DNA of 64,000 nt from Prosapia bicincta (taxonomy: Eukaryota > Arthropoda > Insecta > Hemiptera > Cercopidae). The notes beneath the pieces were generated by a model. The model was not told the DNA's origin and did no database searches. It saw only the letters and a program-made list of their open reading frames with translations. The stretch's first letter is position 1. Every line of letters begins with the position of its first letter. The stretch covers positions 97,639,850-97,703,849 of the forward strand of contig JBAIZL010000001.1 in the NCBI GenBank assembly GCA_036971475.1, given 5' to 3'. Below are positions 14,068 to 24,700 of the stretch, in pieces. The position numbers and the translations under genes are program-made.

Positions 14068-14155
14068 GTAAGAAAGTAATCAAATTAATAATTGTTTAAA
14101 CTCAATTTATTTATTTAAGAAACTTTGCAAAGATAAAAATATACAATTTGAAATT

Positions 14156-14785
14156 TTAAAATGGAATGTTGTTCTGTGGTACTACCTCATGAAAATTTAA
14201 ACCAGACAGGTTTGTCATAAACTGCATGTTGTTCTCTTGCAAAGAAGGCGGCGATTGGTCAGAAGTAGATCCATGAGAAGTAGGATTAGACGATAGTACT
14301 GAAGACGACGAGCTTGTAGTTTTACGTATTTCTTCCAACTCTAGTTGGCCTACAATCTGACAAATTTCCATTTTGGCACGAATTTGACTTTCAGGCGTCA
14401 TCTTTTTTACTGAGATCGCCATACTATGGAAAAACGCATCTATTGGATGTTCTTGTATAGTTAGTTTTGCTAAAATTGTTGATAATAGTTTTGCTCTATC
14501 ATCAGAATTTTTTTAAAACAATTTAACAACATTATCTGATGATATTTTACCATATGATTTTCGTTTACTAGACGACTTGCTAAATGCACCTTCTTCAGAT
14601 TGTTGTTCGGCTATGCTGGAGATGTCAGTGTTGCTAACATCAAGAGTCTCTATAAAAAGATTTTCAGAAACATCCGGGTCTTCTTCCATTTCTTGTGTTT
14701 CATATTGTATATCATCATCCCTTTGTGTTTCTTGTTTCTCACTTTCTACAGTGTTTGTAAGAGTCCTGAAAAAATTAAACCGCAA
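14156..14785 (-). pseudogene. MADF/BESS accessory gene, 3' coding block
   Basis: The minus strand reads an acidic region (VESEKQETQRDDD, EEDPDVSENLFIETLDVSN), then SSKRKSYGKISSDNVVKLF, then an in-frame TAA at 14513-14515. The same frame continues as KNSDDRAKLLSTILAKL and FFHSMAISVKKMTP with MEICQIVGQLELEE. The last section has the spacing of hydrophobic residues typical of a BESS motif, the usual C-terminal partner of MADF. A polypyrimidine tract and CAG at about 14766 suggest a splice acceptor. One nonsense change next to an A-run separates the two halves. Confidence 0.65.
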
Positions 14786-14831
14786 AAATTAACTTAATTT
14801 TTAATAAGATACATAGACAAGTCATCATTAC

Positions 14832-15275
14832 GTGGTACAATGCATTAACAAAATCAAGAGCATTTCCCAAGAAATGATGCTCGTGCCGATAACAAAAAAG
14901 CTGTTTACAACTAGACTCTCACGGGCAAGAAGAGTGTCTGAAAATTCTTTCGCCCTACTGAGTCAAATTTTCCGTATATTTTATACCCCAATAGCTGTTA
15001 ATCCAGGTGTTACAGACAGCTTAATAATGACTGCTTGTTGTCTTCACAATATGTTAAGGGAAGCATTTCTTGAAGAAAATGAACAATGTTTTTTTGAGGT
15101 TTCTAACTCAGAACAAGTACCAACACAAAATTTCATTCCTTTGCGTGCTAGTGGAGGATTTGGAAACATTGATGGCTTTGAAGTACGGGAGGGTTTTTCT
15201 GATTACTTCAACAGTAGCAGTGGATCAGTACATTGGCAAATTAATCAGGTGAACAGGACAGACAAAAACGATTGA
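14832..15275 (+). pseudogene. Harbinger transposase, C-terminal part
   Basis: Contains RLSRARRVSENSFALLSQ, the conserved block carrying the last catalytic glutamate of Harbinger transposases. It is followed by FRIFYTPI and TACCLHNMLR, and then an acidic tail rich in N and E. Just upstream, the neighbouring frame reads DNKKAVYN, which would continue naturally into the RLSRARR block, so a one-base deletion near 14910 is likely. With 13757-14067 it gives both ends of a transposase with the middle missing. Confidence 0.75.
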
Positions 15276-15419
15276 AAATCAAGATGTTACATTTTTGAGC
15301 TTATGAATACATAAACAATATTATTAGGGATTGTTATCTATGTATTATTGTATGTCTATAATTTATGTATAAATAAATAATATCATATTGTATTTTTATA
15401 TTAAAATTTAATAATTTAC

Positions 15420-15552
15420 CTGATATTTTCATTACAGTCGCAATTTCATCCCACACATTATCTCTGACATTTGAATCTTTGTATTGGTGGTGCTTTGGAT
15501 TATAAATAGATTGGTGTTCTCGCACTAGCTCAATAAGTTTGGAATCATCCAT
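15420..15552 (-). pseudogene. MADF-domain accessory gene, first exon
   Basis: Starts MDDSKLIELVREHQSIYNP and continues with KDSNVRDNVWDEIATVMKIS, a clear MADF (Myb/SANT-related) DNA-binding domain. Such proteins accompany PIF/Harbinger transposases and help in DNA binding and nuclear import. The frame is followed by a donor-like TCAG|GTAAAT. Simple joining to the AG before the downstream block (14765) gives the wrong phase and an immediate stop, so an extra exon, another splice site, or decay must be involved. Its presumed intron holds the transposase C-terminal part on the opposite strand. Confidence 0.75.
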
Positions 15553-15847
15553 GTTTAAGATACAAAATGTTCTAACACAGTGAAAACAAACACTCCAGTC
15601 GCGACGACAGTACGACTACACTGCTCATGTCAGCAGTTGAGTCGCGCGGCTCCAGCCGTCTCACCAGAGTCGCCTCAGTCGCACGGCGCCAGTCTCTTCT
15701 TAGGAAACGGGTGCGTTTACTTATTAACAAGGAGTCGCTTTTCATAGTCGCGCGACTAGAGCCGCGCGGCTGTAGTCGTAACAGTCGTCGCATAGGAATC
15801 GCACCTTTACAGATGGTATATGATTTATCAAACATTGAGTTAAAATT

Positions 15848-15995
15848 AAAAATCACTTAATTAAGTAAATATATAGGGCTTACTTGCTGACGCGTTTCAT
15901 CACAATCGTTTCTTTTACGAAGCAAAGCCTCTACTAAACGATTGTTTTTAAACGCGTCAGCAAGTAAGCACTATGTATTCACTTAGTTAAGTAAT
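15848..15995. repeat. Hairpin MITE-like palindrome (right copy)
   Basis: Reverse-complement partner of 2567-2705. The inverted arms again carry GCTTACTTGCTGACGCG, and the centre carries GAAGCAAAGCCTCTAC. It differs from the left copy by several substitutions. Confidence 0.7.
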
Positions 15996-16919
15996 TTTTA
16001 ATTATAGTTTAATCAGTGAATTCAAGATGATTCCATTAAGAAACTTTTGAAATTGAGTGTTTAGAATTCGGAAAATAAAATAACAATTATATCCATATCA
16101 TATAGTTCTAAATAGTATTAATTTAAAAAGAAATTACACATTAGAAAGAAAGGTAAATAAAATGGCACATTACAAGGAAGGTCAAGTTAATAACATGACA
16201 GAGCAATGTGATTACATTGCTATGCTTGTGTTATTACAGAACAACGCAACAAGAAACAACGTAAATTTTGTCACCTAACTAGAAACAATAACTGATCGTT
16301 TCTCAGATTTAATTAAAATATACTGTAGTTAATTTCAAAGGATAACTTTACAGGCACAATCTTTACATCCTAAAAGACAATAACGTATTTAGCCAACATA
16401 TGGATACAGATTTCGGGGCAATAACAAAAATAAAAATTAAAGAGTGAAACTGGTAAAGGTTTTATTGAAATAATATAGATAGAGGTCAGAAAATATAAGT
16501 AGTGGCAATAACGTGAAAAAGAAAATCGGAGAAGAACGAATTAATTGGGCTGAAATAACAGTGTTGAAGAAGATTAGGTTAGTAACGATAGGTAGCATAC
16601 GTATCCGGAACCCGCATTAAAAAGCATGAGAAACTCATATGTAGACTTTGAAAGAAATTTGAAAAGCACAAGGAGGAGAATGTTACAGCATTTATTAAAA
16701 TTAAAAGGCTTTTTTGCTCTCGAACCGTATATATAAGATTGCGGGTGTTGCGTCACGATTTCTCCCTAATATTATACGGCGTCATATCAAAAACGTTCAA
16801 ACATTTAAGACATGACATTAAGAAAAAACGTGAGCAATTTCAAAGATATACAAAACTTTATTGCCAAAAATAATGTGAATTTATAATTTTAAAAAATGAA
16901 AGGATATTATTCTATTTGC

Positions 16920-17260
16920 AAATTAAATATCTTGGTAATGTGGTTGATAATTTCTATAAAAAATCTCAGAAACCTTCTCCGAAAGTGGTCGATGTAAACA
17001 CAGACTTAAAGCAAACCACTCGTTACCTAGGTTAAGCTCAGCTTGGCCGAACAAATACTTTTGCATAAATAAAATAACCATTTCAGTAACAAATAACCAA
17101 CTCATTTAAATAGCGTTAATTTATATGACATCTTTTTATATAACAAAACATACATTTTGTTTATTCCCACTAAGGGGAGCCTACGTAGCAAATTGCTTTC
17201 TGAGAGCGTTTAAAAAATGTCAGACTTGTTCCAGTGAAAGACACTTGGAACAGCAAGCGA
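16920..17260. repeat. Inverted repeat arm, partner at 19970-20270
   Basis: Starting right beside the outer end of the giant inverted repeat, this stretch contains AAACCTTCTCCGAAAGTGG, CAGACTTAAAGCAAACC, GGTTAAGCTCAGCTTGGCC and CTTGTTCCAGTGAA. All of these recur in reverse order and orientation between 19970 and 20270. The best-matching block is about 110 bp (16945-17055) and the rest is diverged. It may be the terminal part of a ~3.3-kb DNA transposon or an independent inverted duplication. No transposase was found between the arms. Confidence 0.7.
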
Positions 17261-17922
17261 GTAAAAAGATTATAAAGCAATTGCAAAGTAATTACTGTGC
17301 AGACTTTATTAACCTTCCAATATTACAAATATCTTGTAACTCGTAGGTCCATTCCAAAATAAGCTTTTAGTGTATCTGTGCCCTAATGTGCCCTAATAAA
17401 ACTTCTGTTTTTACCTAACGCTTTCAATGAACTTGGACAAAATATTGTTGAGGTATTTATCATTACAAAATTATGGATTAAAAATAAATAAAGTGTTATT
17501 ACTAAACCCGATATTACACTATTACTTTTAGCTTTCCTTTGTACATGTTGATGAAAAAATATAAAATATTATAAATTGGAATACTACCAAAAGTATATTG
17601 TTTGTATTTTTAAGTAATAATATTGTGAAATTAAATGAATATTTCGAAATTTATAAAGCATTTTTTTTCTTTTAAATTTTAAATTTATGGAATTTTTAAA
17701 CCACTTCAAACACGACCTGAAACATTGAGTTATTAATCTTTATATTATATTTTACACATTCTAAATAAATAGTTGCAGTTATGTTTTTTTTCCAAATTAT
17801 TAACAAATCTAGCCCCTTGTCCTACTCACAATGGAATGCCCCGTCGTTACAATGAAGTACGCAAAATTAACACATTGAACGTTATAATACATTTTTAAAG
17901 AGTGACATTCAGAAAGTCTTAC

Positions 17923-17925
<3 letters not shown>

Positions 17926-17984
<59 letters not shown>

Positions 17985-18140
17985 AGTTATGCAACACTGT
18001 TTTCTTATATACACTTATCACTTTCACTGATGTACTTGGCAAGAATCTTACTTGGTATTTATGCGAGCTAACTTTCAATGGCTGGCTGTGCCGTCATCCT
18101 CTGGCAAATGATATATTTATTTATTTATTTATTTATGTTA
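17926..18140. repeat. (TA)n and (TTTA)n microsatellites
   Basis: (TA)n runs from about 17926 to 17980. A short TTTA repeat lies near 18113-18137. The sequence between is unremarkable. Confidence 0.9.
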
Positions 18141-18988
18141 TTATATTGCTACTACTAGTATTATATTATATTAAATATTTATATACTGTAATTCAAATAT
18201 TTAACCGTATGTGTTTTCATAAATGATTTTCTATCGTAAAATAGTAGTTAAATTATATTTTATGATGATACATTGTTTTAACTACAATCTGAACTGCAGT
18301 CAGTTTTTAATATAATATTTAGAATTATTTCTCGTCTTTCATTATTTTATACCCAATTAGTTGATCATTTTATATTCATATTAACTTGCAATAAATAAAT
18401 TATTTTTAAACACTCTAATTAATTCATTTACATATTTATGTATATTTTGCATTTGATTTCTTGTTCTTCGTGTTTACTTAAAATACCCTTCCACATCCTA
18501 GTTTTTTACTGACTATCTTTGTTTCATAGCATCATTTTTTTTTAATTTCCAGCTTTATTGATAAATTACTATAAAAAAATAGTAATATCAAAAACATTAA
18601 AGTATACGATATTAAAGTTTTAATTAGATACTGTACAAAATTTCAAAAAGAAAGGTAGACAAAATAATATATTACAATTAGAAATGGCAGGATAATATGT
18701 TTTAAAAATCCCGCCAATAAAAAATGAAAATTAAAATTAAACCATAAAACTTTGTTGATAAAAAAATTGAGACATTGAAGATGAAATTTGTATTCTCTGG
18801 CACCACCTTCCACGTCTTTCAGACATTTTACATTGTGTTACGGTTCAAAATTCGTCGCAACCTTCAAGAATAATTTTAGCAAATACTCAAGTTCTGTGTA
18901 GTGGACAGAATTTTCAGCATTAAACAAGGTAGAGAGTACTCCAGTTTAAAGGACATCGTCGCAAAGGTTCTATAGAGTATTGTTCTTT
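18141..18988. other. No gene recognised
   Basis: Very AT-rich, with short homopolymer runs. No credible frame, RNA gene or repeat family was recognised. Confidence 0.4.
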
Positions 18989-19378
18989 ACACGGTGCTGA
19001 CTGAGCCTTCCCTATACAAGAGATATACCTGTCAACGAGATGAATTACGGGAAGCTTCGCAGATGACACGGTGCTGACTGAGCCTTCCCTATACAAGAGA
19101 TATACCTGTCAACGAGATGAATTACGGGAAGCTTCGCAGATGACACGGTGCTGACTGAACCTTCCCTATACAAGAGATATACCTGTCAACGAGATGAATT
19201 ACGGGAAGCTTCACAGATGACACGGTGCTGACTGAACCTTCCCTATACAAGAGATATACCTGTCAACGAGAGGTAATTACGGGAAGCTTCGCAGATGACA
19301 CGGTGCTGACTGAACCTTCCCTATACAAGAGATAGACCTGTCAACGAGAGGTAATTACGGGAAGCTTCGCAGATGACA
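18989..19378. repeat. 77-bp minisatellite, five copies
   Basis: Five head-to-tail copies start at about 18990, 19067, 19144, 19221 and 19299. The period is 77 bp, becoming 78 bp in the last two copies, where GAGATGAATT is GAGAGGTAATT. Each unit holds GGTGCTGACTGA, CCTTCCCTATACAAGAG, TACCTGTCAACGAG and ACGGGAAGCTTCGCAG. The copies differ at few positions, so expansion is recent. The unit is GC-richer than its surroundings. Confidence 0.95.
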
Positions 19379-19969
19379 TGGCTTTTTTCCCGACGCACAC
19401 AAAATGAGACAGACGCAAAAACAAATCTGGACATTGACAGTGACTGTACCAGACAGTAGCGCATAAAGCTTAATGAAAGCAAGTTACCTCGTGTTACCTC
19501 AAGAGACCTACCACTAAGGCAGGAAGCAAAACTAACCTCATAATAAATTACCAGCTCGAGATGTTGTAATTCATAATAGATGTAGCAAAATGGATGAAGC
19601 TACAAGAGACGGGAAGAAAAAAAAATATGAGCCATATCTGGTGAAACAAACTGTCGTAGCTCGTAGGTCGATATTCACGGTTGAGCCCTTACAATAAATT
19701 GCTGGAGTAGGAATAAGTGATCCAGTCAATATGGACATATGAGTCGCCATTATGGTGGTGCGCCAAGAGTAGTAATCTACAAGTTATCGAGCGCTTCCAA
19801 AAAAAGTGTTGAGAGGCAAAGTGAGTGCTCCTCACCGATTGAATCACTTCGAGGGGCTCCGTCAACCCAAGAACCCTACAGGTGCCAGTGCGGAGACATA
19901 AGCGCACTAAGTCTTTAGACCTGGTAATAAAGCAACATTATTTGCACAACATCAGCAGTACTAGAATAT

Positions 19970-20270
19970 CAAGACGGTGTTGTTCACTGGAACAAGCCTG
20001 AAATATTTTAAACGCCCTCAGTTCGTACTCTGCTAGGTAGGACTCATCGTAGTTGCAGTAACAAAGAGATGTTAAAAATATATCTTATTTGAATTTAGGT
20101 TATTGCACTTGTTACTTAAATGAGTAATGTACTTGTGCAAAACTGTCTGATAGGCCAAGCTGAGCTTAACCTAGATAACGAGTGGTTTGCTTTAAGTCTG
20201 TGTTTACATCGACCACTTTCGGAGAAGGTTTCTGAGATTTATTTATAGAAATTATCAAGCACATTGTGAC
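19970..20270. repeat. Inverted repeat arm, partner at 16920-17260
   Basis: Carries GGCCAAGCTGAGCTTAACC, GGTTTGCTTTAAGTCTG and CCACTTTCGGAGAAGG as reverse complements of the arm at 16920-17260, and CACTGGAACAAG near its left end. The gap between arms is about 2.7 kb and contains the 77-bp minisatellite. Confidence 0.7.
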
Positions 20271-20450
20271 GAGCCACTCAAGATGTTTAACTTGCAACTT
20301 TAACACGATAAGCAGATTGGAACGGATTATATTTCTTCTTTGAAGCAAAGAACTTTTTTGTACGTGTCTCTCGTTCTAAATTTGCACAAAATCTGATGCA
20401 AGTGGCTTACATTTTCCAAACAATAAACTAAGTAATATTTTTAGCACTCG

Positions 20451-20517
20451 GCTGATGAGTGGTCTAGTGAGTAAATTACATGACCAATTTACTAAGCCTT
20501 CGATCCCCGGTAAAGCC
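20451..20517 (+). repeat. tRNA-derived SINE head
   Basis: GAGTGGTCTAGTG (20456-20468) resembles an A box. CCTTCGATCCCC (20497-20508) resembles a B box (consensus GGTTCGATCCC), at tRNA spacing. The segment between folds poorly as an anticodon arm, so a functional tRNA is unlikely; a SINE head or tRNA pseudogene is the better reading. A GC-richer tail continues to about 20600. Confidence 0.5.
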
Positions 20518-20639
20518 AAAACAAATACTCGAGTTTTCTTCTCTCCTTTTAGTTGTGTCATCCTGGGTTTCTGGATAATACATAAGGAAGCCTGCGTAGA
20601 GATTTTATACGATTTTATAAAATAATTAGTCTAATATTT

Positions 20640-20746
20640 TTTTTAATGCGGCTTCCTCTAAACCCATCCCTTCACTATAAGGCCACCTCTCATGGATGGA
20701 CAAAATATTGAGAACCGTGTGTGCCCGTTTAACAGAGGTTTCACTG
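20640..20746 (-). mobile_element. Tigger/pogo-type transposon end
   Basis: Read as reverse complement from 20746, it begins CAGTGAAACCTCTGTTAAAC, with TA immediately outside, and continues GAGAGGTGGCCTTATAG. This is the style of Tigger/pogo termini: CAGT...ACTG ends and TA target duplication. The opposite terminus was not found, so this is a fragment. Confidence 0.55.
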
Positions 20747-20759
20747 TATATATTTAAAG

Positions 20760-23640
20760 AAAGGTCGTCATTCACAAAATATAAGGCGTGACACTAAACC
20801 GAACTGTGATCCCCTCATCCTACAAAAGTAAAAGACGTCAAAAAAACTTTTAGTGAAGCGTTATGAAGACCGGGTACATTTGATTCTCTTAAATGTCATG
20901 CAGACCTTTTCAGGGTTACTGACGATGAACATCAGAATTCTAATCAAGAAGAAGATCAAGATGACAACCCTATGGAGAATCAGTTCTAGAGGGAAACTAT
21001 GCGTTGTATGAATCAGAATCTCATTGCTAAGTACTGTAATTCAACATAAATACACAACTTCGTAATAACAGAATAAAAAAAATTGTTTCCATAAGTTGTA
21101 TCATTGAGTACAACACATCATTGCTATAACTAAACCGTCGATATCCGCCCTCTACTGCAATAAAACTATCTAACACCTCTCTCCTGTACCTAAACTCTCT
21201 AACTTCGACATATTATTATCTCGTACAATTTTCTGCTAAAACAGAGATATTTAATTTGAAATCATTGTGCAAAATTTATTTTTACGATAATTTGTTAATA
21301 AATTCGCCAAATCTATTACTTGGAATATTATACTTTAAAAACTACAGTTTTTGGCTTCTCTTGAAAATTTTATGAAAGTGGAGTGATTTTTGGAATTGGC
21401 TAACTTAATTGTCAAGTTAGGGATTATTCAAATATTAAGTAGCCCATTTAGTAGGGAGGGTTATAGGGTTGCATGACGCTTAGTTATTTGGAGGAAATGG
21501 GGTATGGGTCAGAGTTACTTACCGCCAAACATGGAAATAATGTCTAACTGTGGTAAAGACCGAATCCACAACTGAAAACATAAAACACAGGTAGGTAAAT
21601 TCTTTTCTAATTAGAAAACAACAAAAGTACAAACGGTATGTTTTTAATACTTACATTTTCTATTTCAATATTTTGAAATGTGTGACCGAAAAAGGATATA
21701 CAAAATCAACGCAGTGCTGAAGCTACTGATTTGTTTGTTTATTGTATTAATAGATCGTTGATAGATTAATAGATCGGTTAGGGTTGATGAGACGTTTTAG
21801 AGCAGTCCCTACTGAAAAGCAGGACGAGGCACTGCCGATCTTCCAATCTTTATCGCATTGGTGGGAACCAGCCTGGGTTGCAGATTTAAGCCGTTAGTAG
21901 AGTTTTAATTTCTTTAACTTTATTCTTTCATTATTTGCGTATTTTACCTTCTTTCAGCTGTTACCGAAGAGTTGTGTTAATTTATAACAATATGTTTCAT
22001 CCTAATTTGTTATATTAAATTAAATTTTTTATTTTATTATTTTTCTCTTCAATACTATTTTCATAGAGTAATTTATTTCATAAGGATTCATAAAGAATTT
22101 TTATTTCATAAATTTTGTTTGAAAATTGAAATACTTTACGTTATTTCAATGAACTTCCTTAAAGAATTACACTTTAAATAATACTCAAAGTTATAAAATA
22201 TAGGGGTAATAAAACCTACGGTTACGTTACGTAACACTAGGGGCATTATTTAACCTAATTCTGCATTACATGGGGAAGGAGGTTCCTACATGACTCAAAA
22301 AAGTGAGTTTTAATACGTCACTTCTTGAGATTATTTTATTATTTGTTCTTTAAGTCCAAAATAATTTTCGAAATTACTTTTAAATAATTACAGAAGTATT
22401 TACTCTTTGCCTTTATTTATTTTAGCTAAATATTTTTCACCAACAATGAATTATTTGTTTGTTTTCTTAGATAATAAAAACATATGTTCTATCCCATGTT
22501 CTATGTTCCTATGTTTTTTCTTCTATGCTATTCTTTATTTTTTCACCATTTTATGTTGTAATTTTTTAATGATTGTTTGTTCATCCCGTTGGTAAAACCG
22601 GATTAGAGGCTAGCAGAGGGGGTATTTCCTACTAGTTATACTTTTCACATGTTTGTTGACAAAACATTTATACCTCTCAGTGTAATGATAAATCTCATTC
22701 AGTCTCAATAACCAATCATCAATGGTGTCTAAAGAAATTGTCTACTACAACAAATGTAAAATTTCTGTGGCAATGTATGAATTCTTAATTAATTCATTAA
22801 TCACAGATTCGAACTTATTTTTATCTGACAGTCTGAAGCAACAAACATAAATAAATTTTTGGTGAAAGAAGCTGTCCTATTTTCAAAGACATAGTATACA
22901 ATTCAAAGCATGTAAAGATAACACAATAGTTTGCCCACTCATGCTTACTCCATTTCCATATAGCTAAAAATTAAAACATGCTACAACAATCGCATAAATA
23001 AAACCATAAGGAGGTATCTCCATATTTAGACCACGTTCTCTCCCACCGTAGAAACTTCAGAGTGAAATCGAGTCACACATTCCTGAATAACCCAATATTT
23101 TATTATCCTTAATGTTCACCTGTTCAATTTGGCCGGGCGTGGTCAGCTAGCGCATTCTACCGCCGCCACCCACAATTATTAGGTCATACTACAACTTGTG
23201 TAAACGATGCTGTTATCTAACATCTATGGCGAACTGCGTGGACCTGTTTGTCAGTTACACAACCCCGGCCTGTGTTTAACGCGCTTTGTAACTATAGCAA
23301 TGTTATAATCGGCCAACCAATCTATCAATCGGAATTAATTATATTCTTCAAATAAAAGTGAATGTATGAGGTTCTTTGGACAATACGTACTTTTACAGTG
23401 GATAAACCGAGCTATCTTTTGTCTTTTAATCCATAAGCCCGTACAATGAGTAACGTGCTAAGCAATCAACAACATAATAATAGATACAAATGATCAATTA
23501 AAAATGTTAACAAAATATATTTCCAGTGTTTTATATTTTCCGGTGTTCTGAACTAAGTTGACACAAATATATTTTGTTTAATACAGTACCGACATAAGTA
23601 AATATTATATGCATTTTAATAAATAAATTTAGAAAAAAAA
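20760..23640. other. No gene recognised
   Basis: AT-rich sequence with short frames only. A GC-rich stretch at 23131-23170 contains CGTGGTCAGCTAGCGCATTC, faintly like a tRNA-derived SINE A-box region. Sequences at 21440-21560 and 22225-22330 look like decayed transposon DNA, but no matching termini could be established. Confidence 0.35.
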
Positions 23641-23641
23641 A

Positions 23642-23714
<73 letters not shown>

Positions 23715-23854
23715 GAATATCAAATATGATTTCCTGTTAGAATTATTTTTAGGATTAAATAATATACACTAATTACAGGAATAATATATTGAAATAATAC
23801 ATTCAAAGCTTTTCGTTGGTTGACATTACCAACATCAAGAATCTTAGTATTGTA

Positions 23855-23899
23855 ATTCCTGAGGATGTTGGTAATGTTAACCAACGAAAAGCTTTGAAT
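23855..23899 (+). ncRNA. Hammerhead ribozyme, AAGCUU family
   Basis: Helix I 3' strand is AUUC (23855-23858). The core CUGAGGA (23859-23865, N7 = G) is followed by one extra U. Helix II is GUUGG (23867-23871) with CCAAC (23881-23885). GAAA is at 23886-23889, and helix III is the palindrome AAGCUU (23889-23894). H17 is U at 23895, and helix I 5' strand GAAU (23896-23899) is fully complementary to AUUC. All conserved core positions are present; cleavage is predicted after 23895. Such type I hammerheads with minimal helix III are known from Penelope-like elements. The minus-strand twin in the left arm has lost three bases of its core. Confidence 0.72.
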
Positions 23900-23948
23900 G
23901 TATTATTTCAATAAATTATTCCTGTAATTAGTGTATATTATTTAATCT

Positions 23949-23987
<39 letters not shown>

Positions 23988-24323
23988 CAAAATATATATT
24001 CTTGTAAAATATTCAAAAAAACAAGAGAAATATAAATACAAGAATAATTTATTGAATTACACAACTCAAAGCTTTTCGTTGGCAAAAACAAAGTGTTGGT
24101 TGTTAGATCTAGCTAACCCTTGTATGCTTGCTTTTCTTCATTATTTTCGAAGATGTTGGTATTATTTCCCAACAATCAGCTATGAATTCTATAATTCAAT
24201 AAGTTATTCTTGTATTTGTAATTCTCTTGTTTTTTCATATATGTATATAAAAATAAAATCCGTTTTCTTGTTTAATAATTTAAAACAACATAGGTTATTC
24301 AAATACAAGAATATTTATTTTAT

Positions 24324-24368
24324 ATCCAAAGCTTTTCGTTGGCAAACAGTACCAACATCATCAGGAAT
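24324..24368 (-). ncRNA. Hammerhead ribozyme, AAGCUU family
   Basis: On the minus strand the order is AUUC, CUGAUGA, an extra U, GUUGG, a 9-nt loop, CCAAC, GAAA, the palindrome AAGCUU, U (H17), then GGAU. Helix I is GGAU with AUUC, including one G-U wobble. It lies in the third fold-back unit of the 23.6-24.7 kb cluster. Confidence 0.72.
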
Positions 24369-24433
24369 GAAAATTACAATAATGTCAATAAATTACAACA
24401 ATAAATATTGTTGTATTTGAATAACCTATGTTG

Positions 24434-24499
<66 letters not shown>

Positions 24500-24632
24500 T
24501 CGCAATATGTTTTCTTGTGTATTAATAAAGAACAAAAGTCAAAATACAAATACCAGAATTATATTTGAATTTACAATTCAATATAATTGTAAATTCAAAT
24601 ATAATTCTTGTATTTGTATTTTGACTTTTGTT

Positions 24633-24698
<66 letters not shown>

Positions 24699-24700
24699 CA

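Larger units (their letters stand above)
13648..15806 (+). mobile_element. PIF/Harbinger transposon
   Basis: The terminal inverted repeats read AGGTGCGATTCCTATGCG at each end, with one extra A on the left. They are flanked by TTA at 13645-13647 and 15807-15809, the TWA duplication expected of PIF/Harbinger. The empty site is visible at 2743-2745 of the left inverted arm. Subterminal DNA (13665-13740 and 15600-15790) is unusually GC-rich and packed with GCGACT / CGCGCGAC motifs on both strands, plausibly transposase-binding sites. It carries a transposase on plus and a MADF/BESS gene on minus, both damaged. It is a dead or non-autonomous copy. Confidence 0.9.
13165..16912 (-). repeat. Right arm of giant inverted repeat
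   Basis: Reverse-complement partner of 760-3237. It includes 13165-13647, then a 2.16-kb Harbinger insertion, then 15807-16912. The paired segments keep the order expected for one continuous arm, which shows that the Harbinger is an insertion. Near 16106-16113 it retains the unoccupied hAT target site. Confidence 0.85.
23641..24700. mobile_element. Cluster of fold-back Penelope-like ends in (TA)n
   Basis: Four palindromic units are separated by (TA)n tracts at 23640-23710, 23950-23985, 24440-24495 and 24637-24697. Unit 1 has arms at about 23753-23838 and 23863-23947. Unit 2 is 24013-24236. Unit 3 is 24260-24438, with arms sharing ACAACATAGGTTATTCAAAT. Unit 4 is a nearly perfect ~110-bp palindrome, 24527-24640. 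The first three contain AAAGCTTTTCGTTGG, which is the 3' part of the Penelope-like element at 57.7-61.2 kb, including its hammerhead motif. They are therefore terminal fragments of that family or a close relative, without any ORF. Confidence 0.75.

Noticed and set aside
15572..15860. Overlapping frames of 77-94 codons on both strands at the Harbinger right end.
   Set aside because: They come from the GC-rich subterminal GCGACT motif array and terminal repeat; no domain is visible.
21418..22333. Possible transposon with termini around GGGATTATTCAAATATT and TACGTCAC.
   Set aside because: I could not match inverted ends or a target duplication by eye.
24013..24236. Hammerhead in the second fold-back unit of the 24-kb cluster.
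   Set aside because: The CTTTTCGTTGG part is there, but the CUGANGA part is missing and helix II is disrupted, so it is kept only as part of the repeat cluster.
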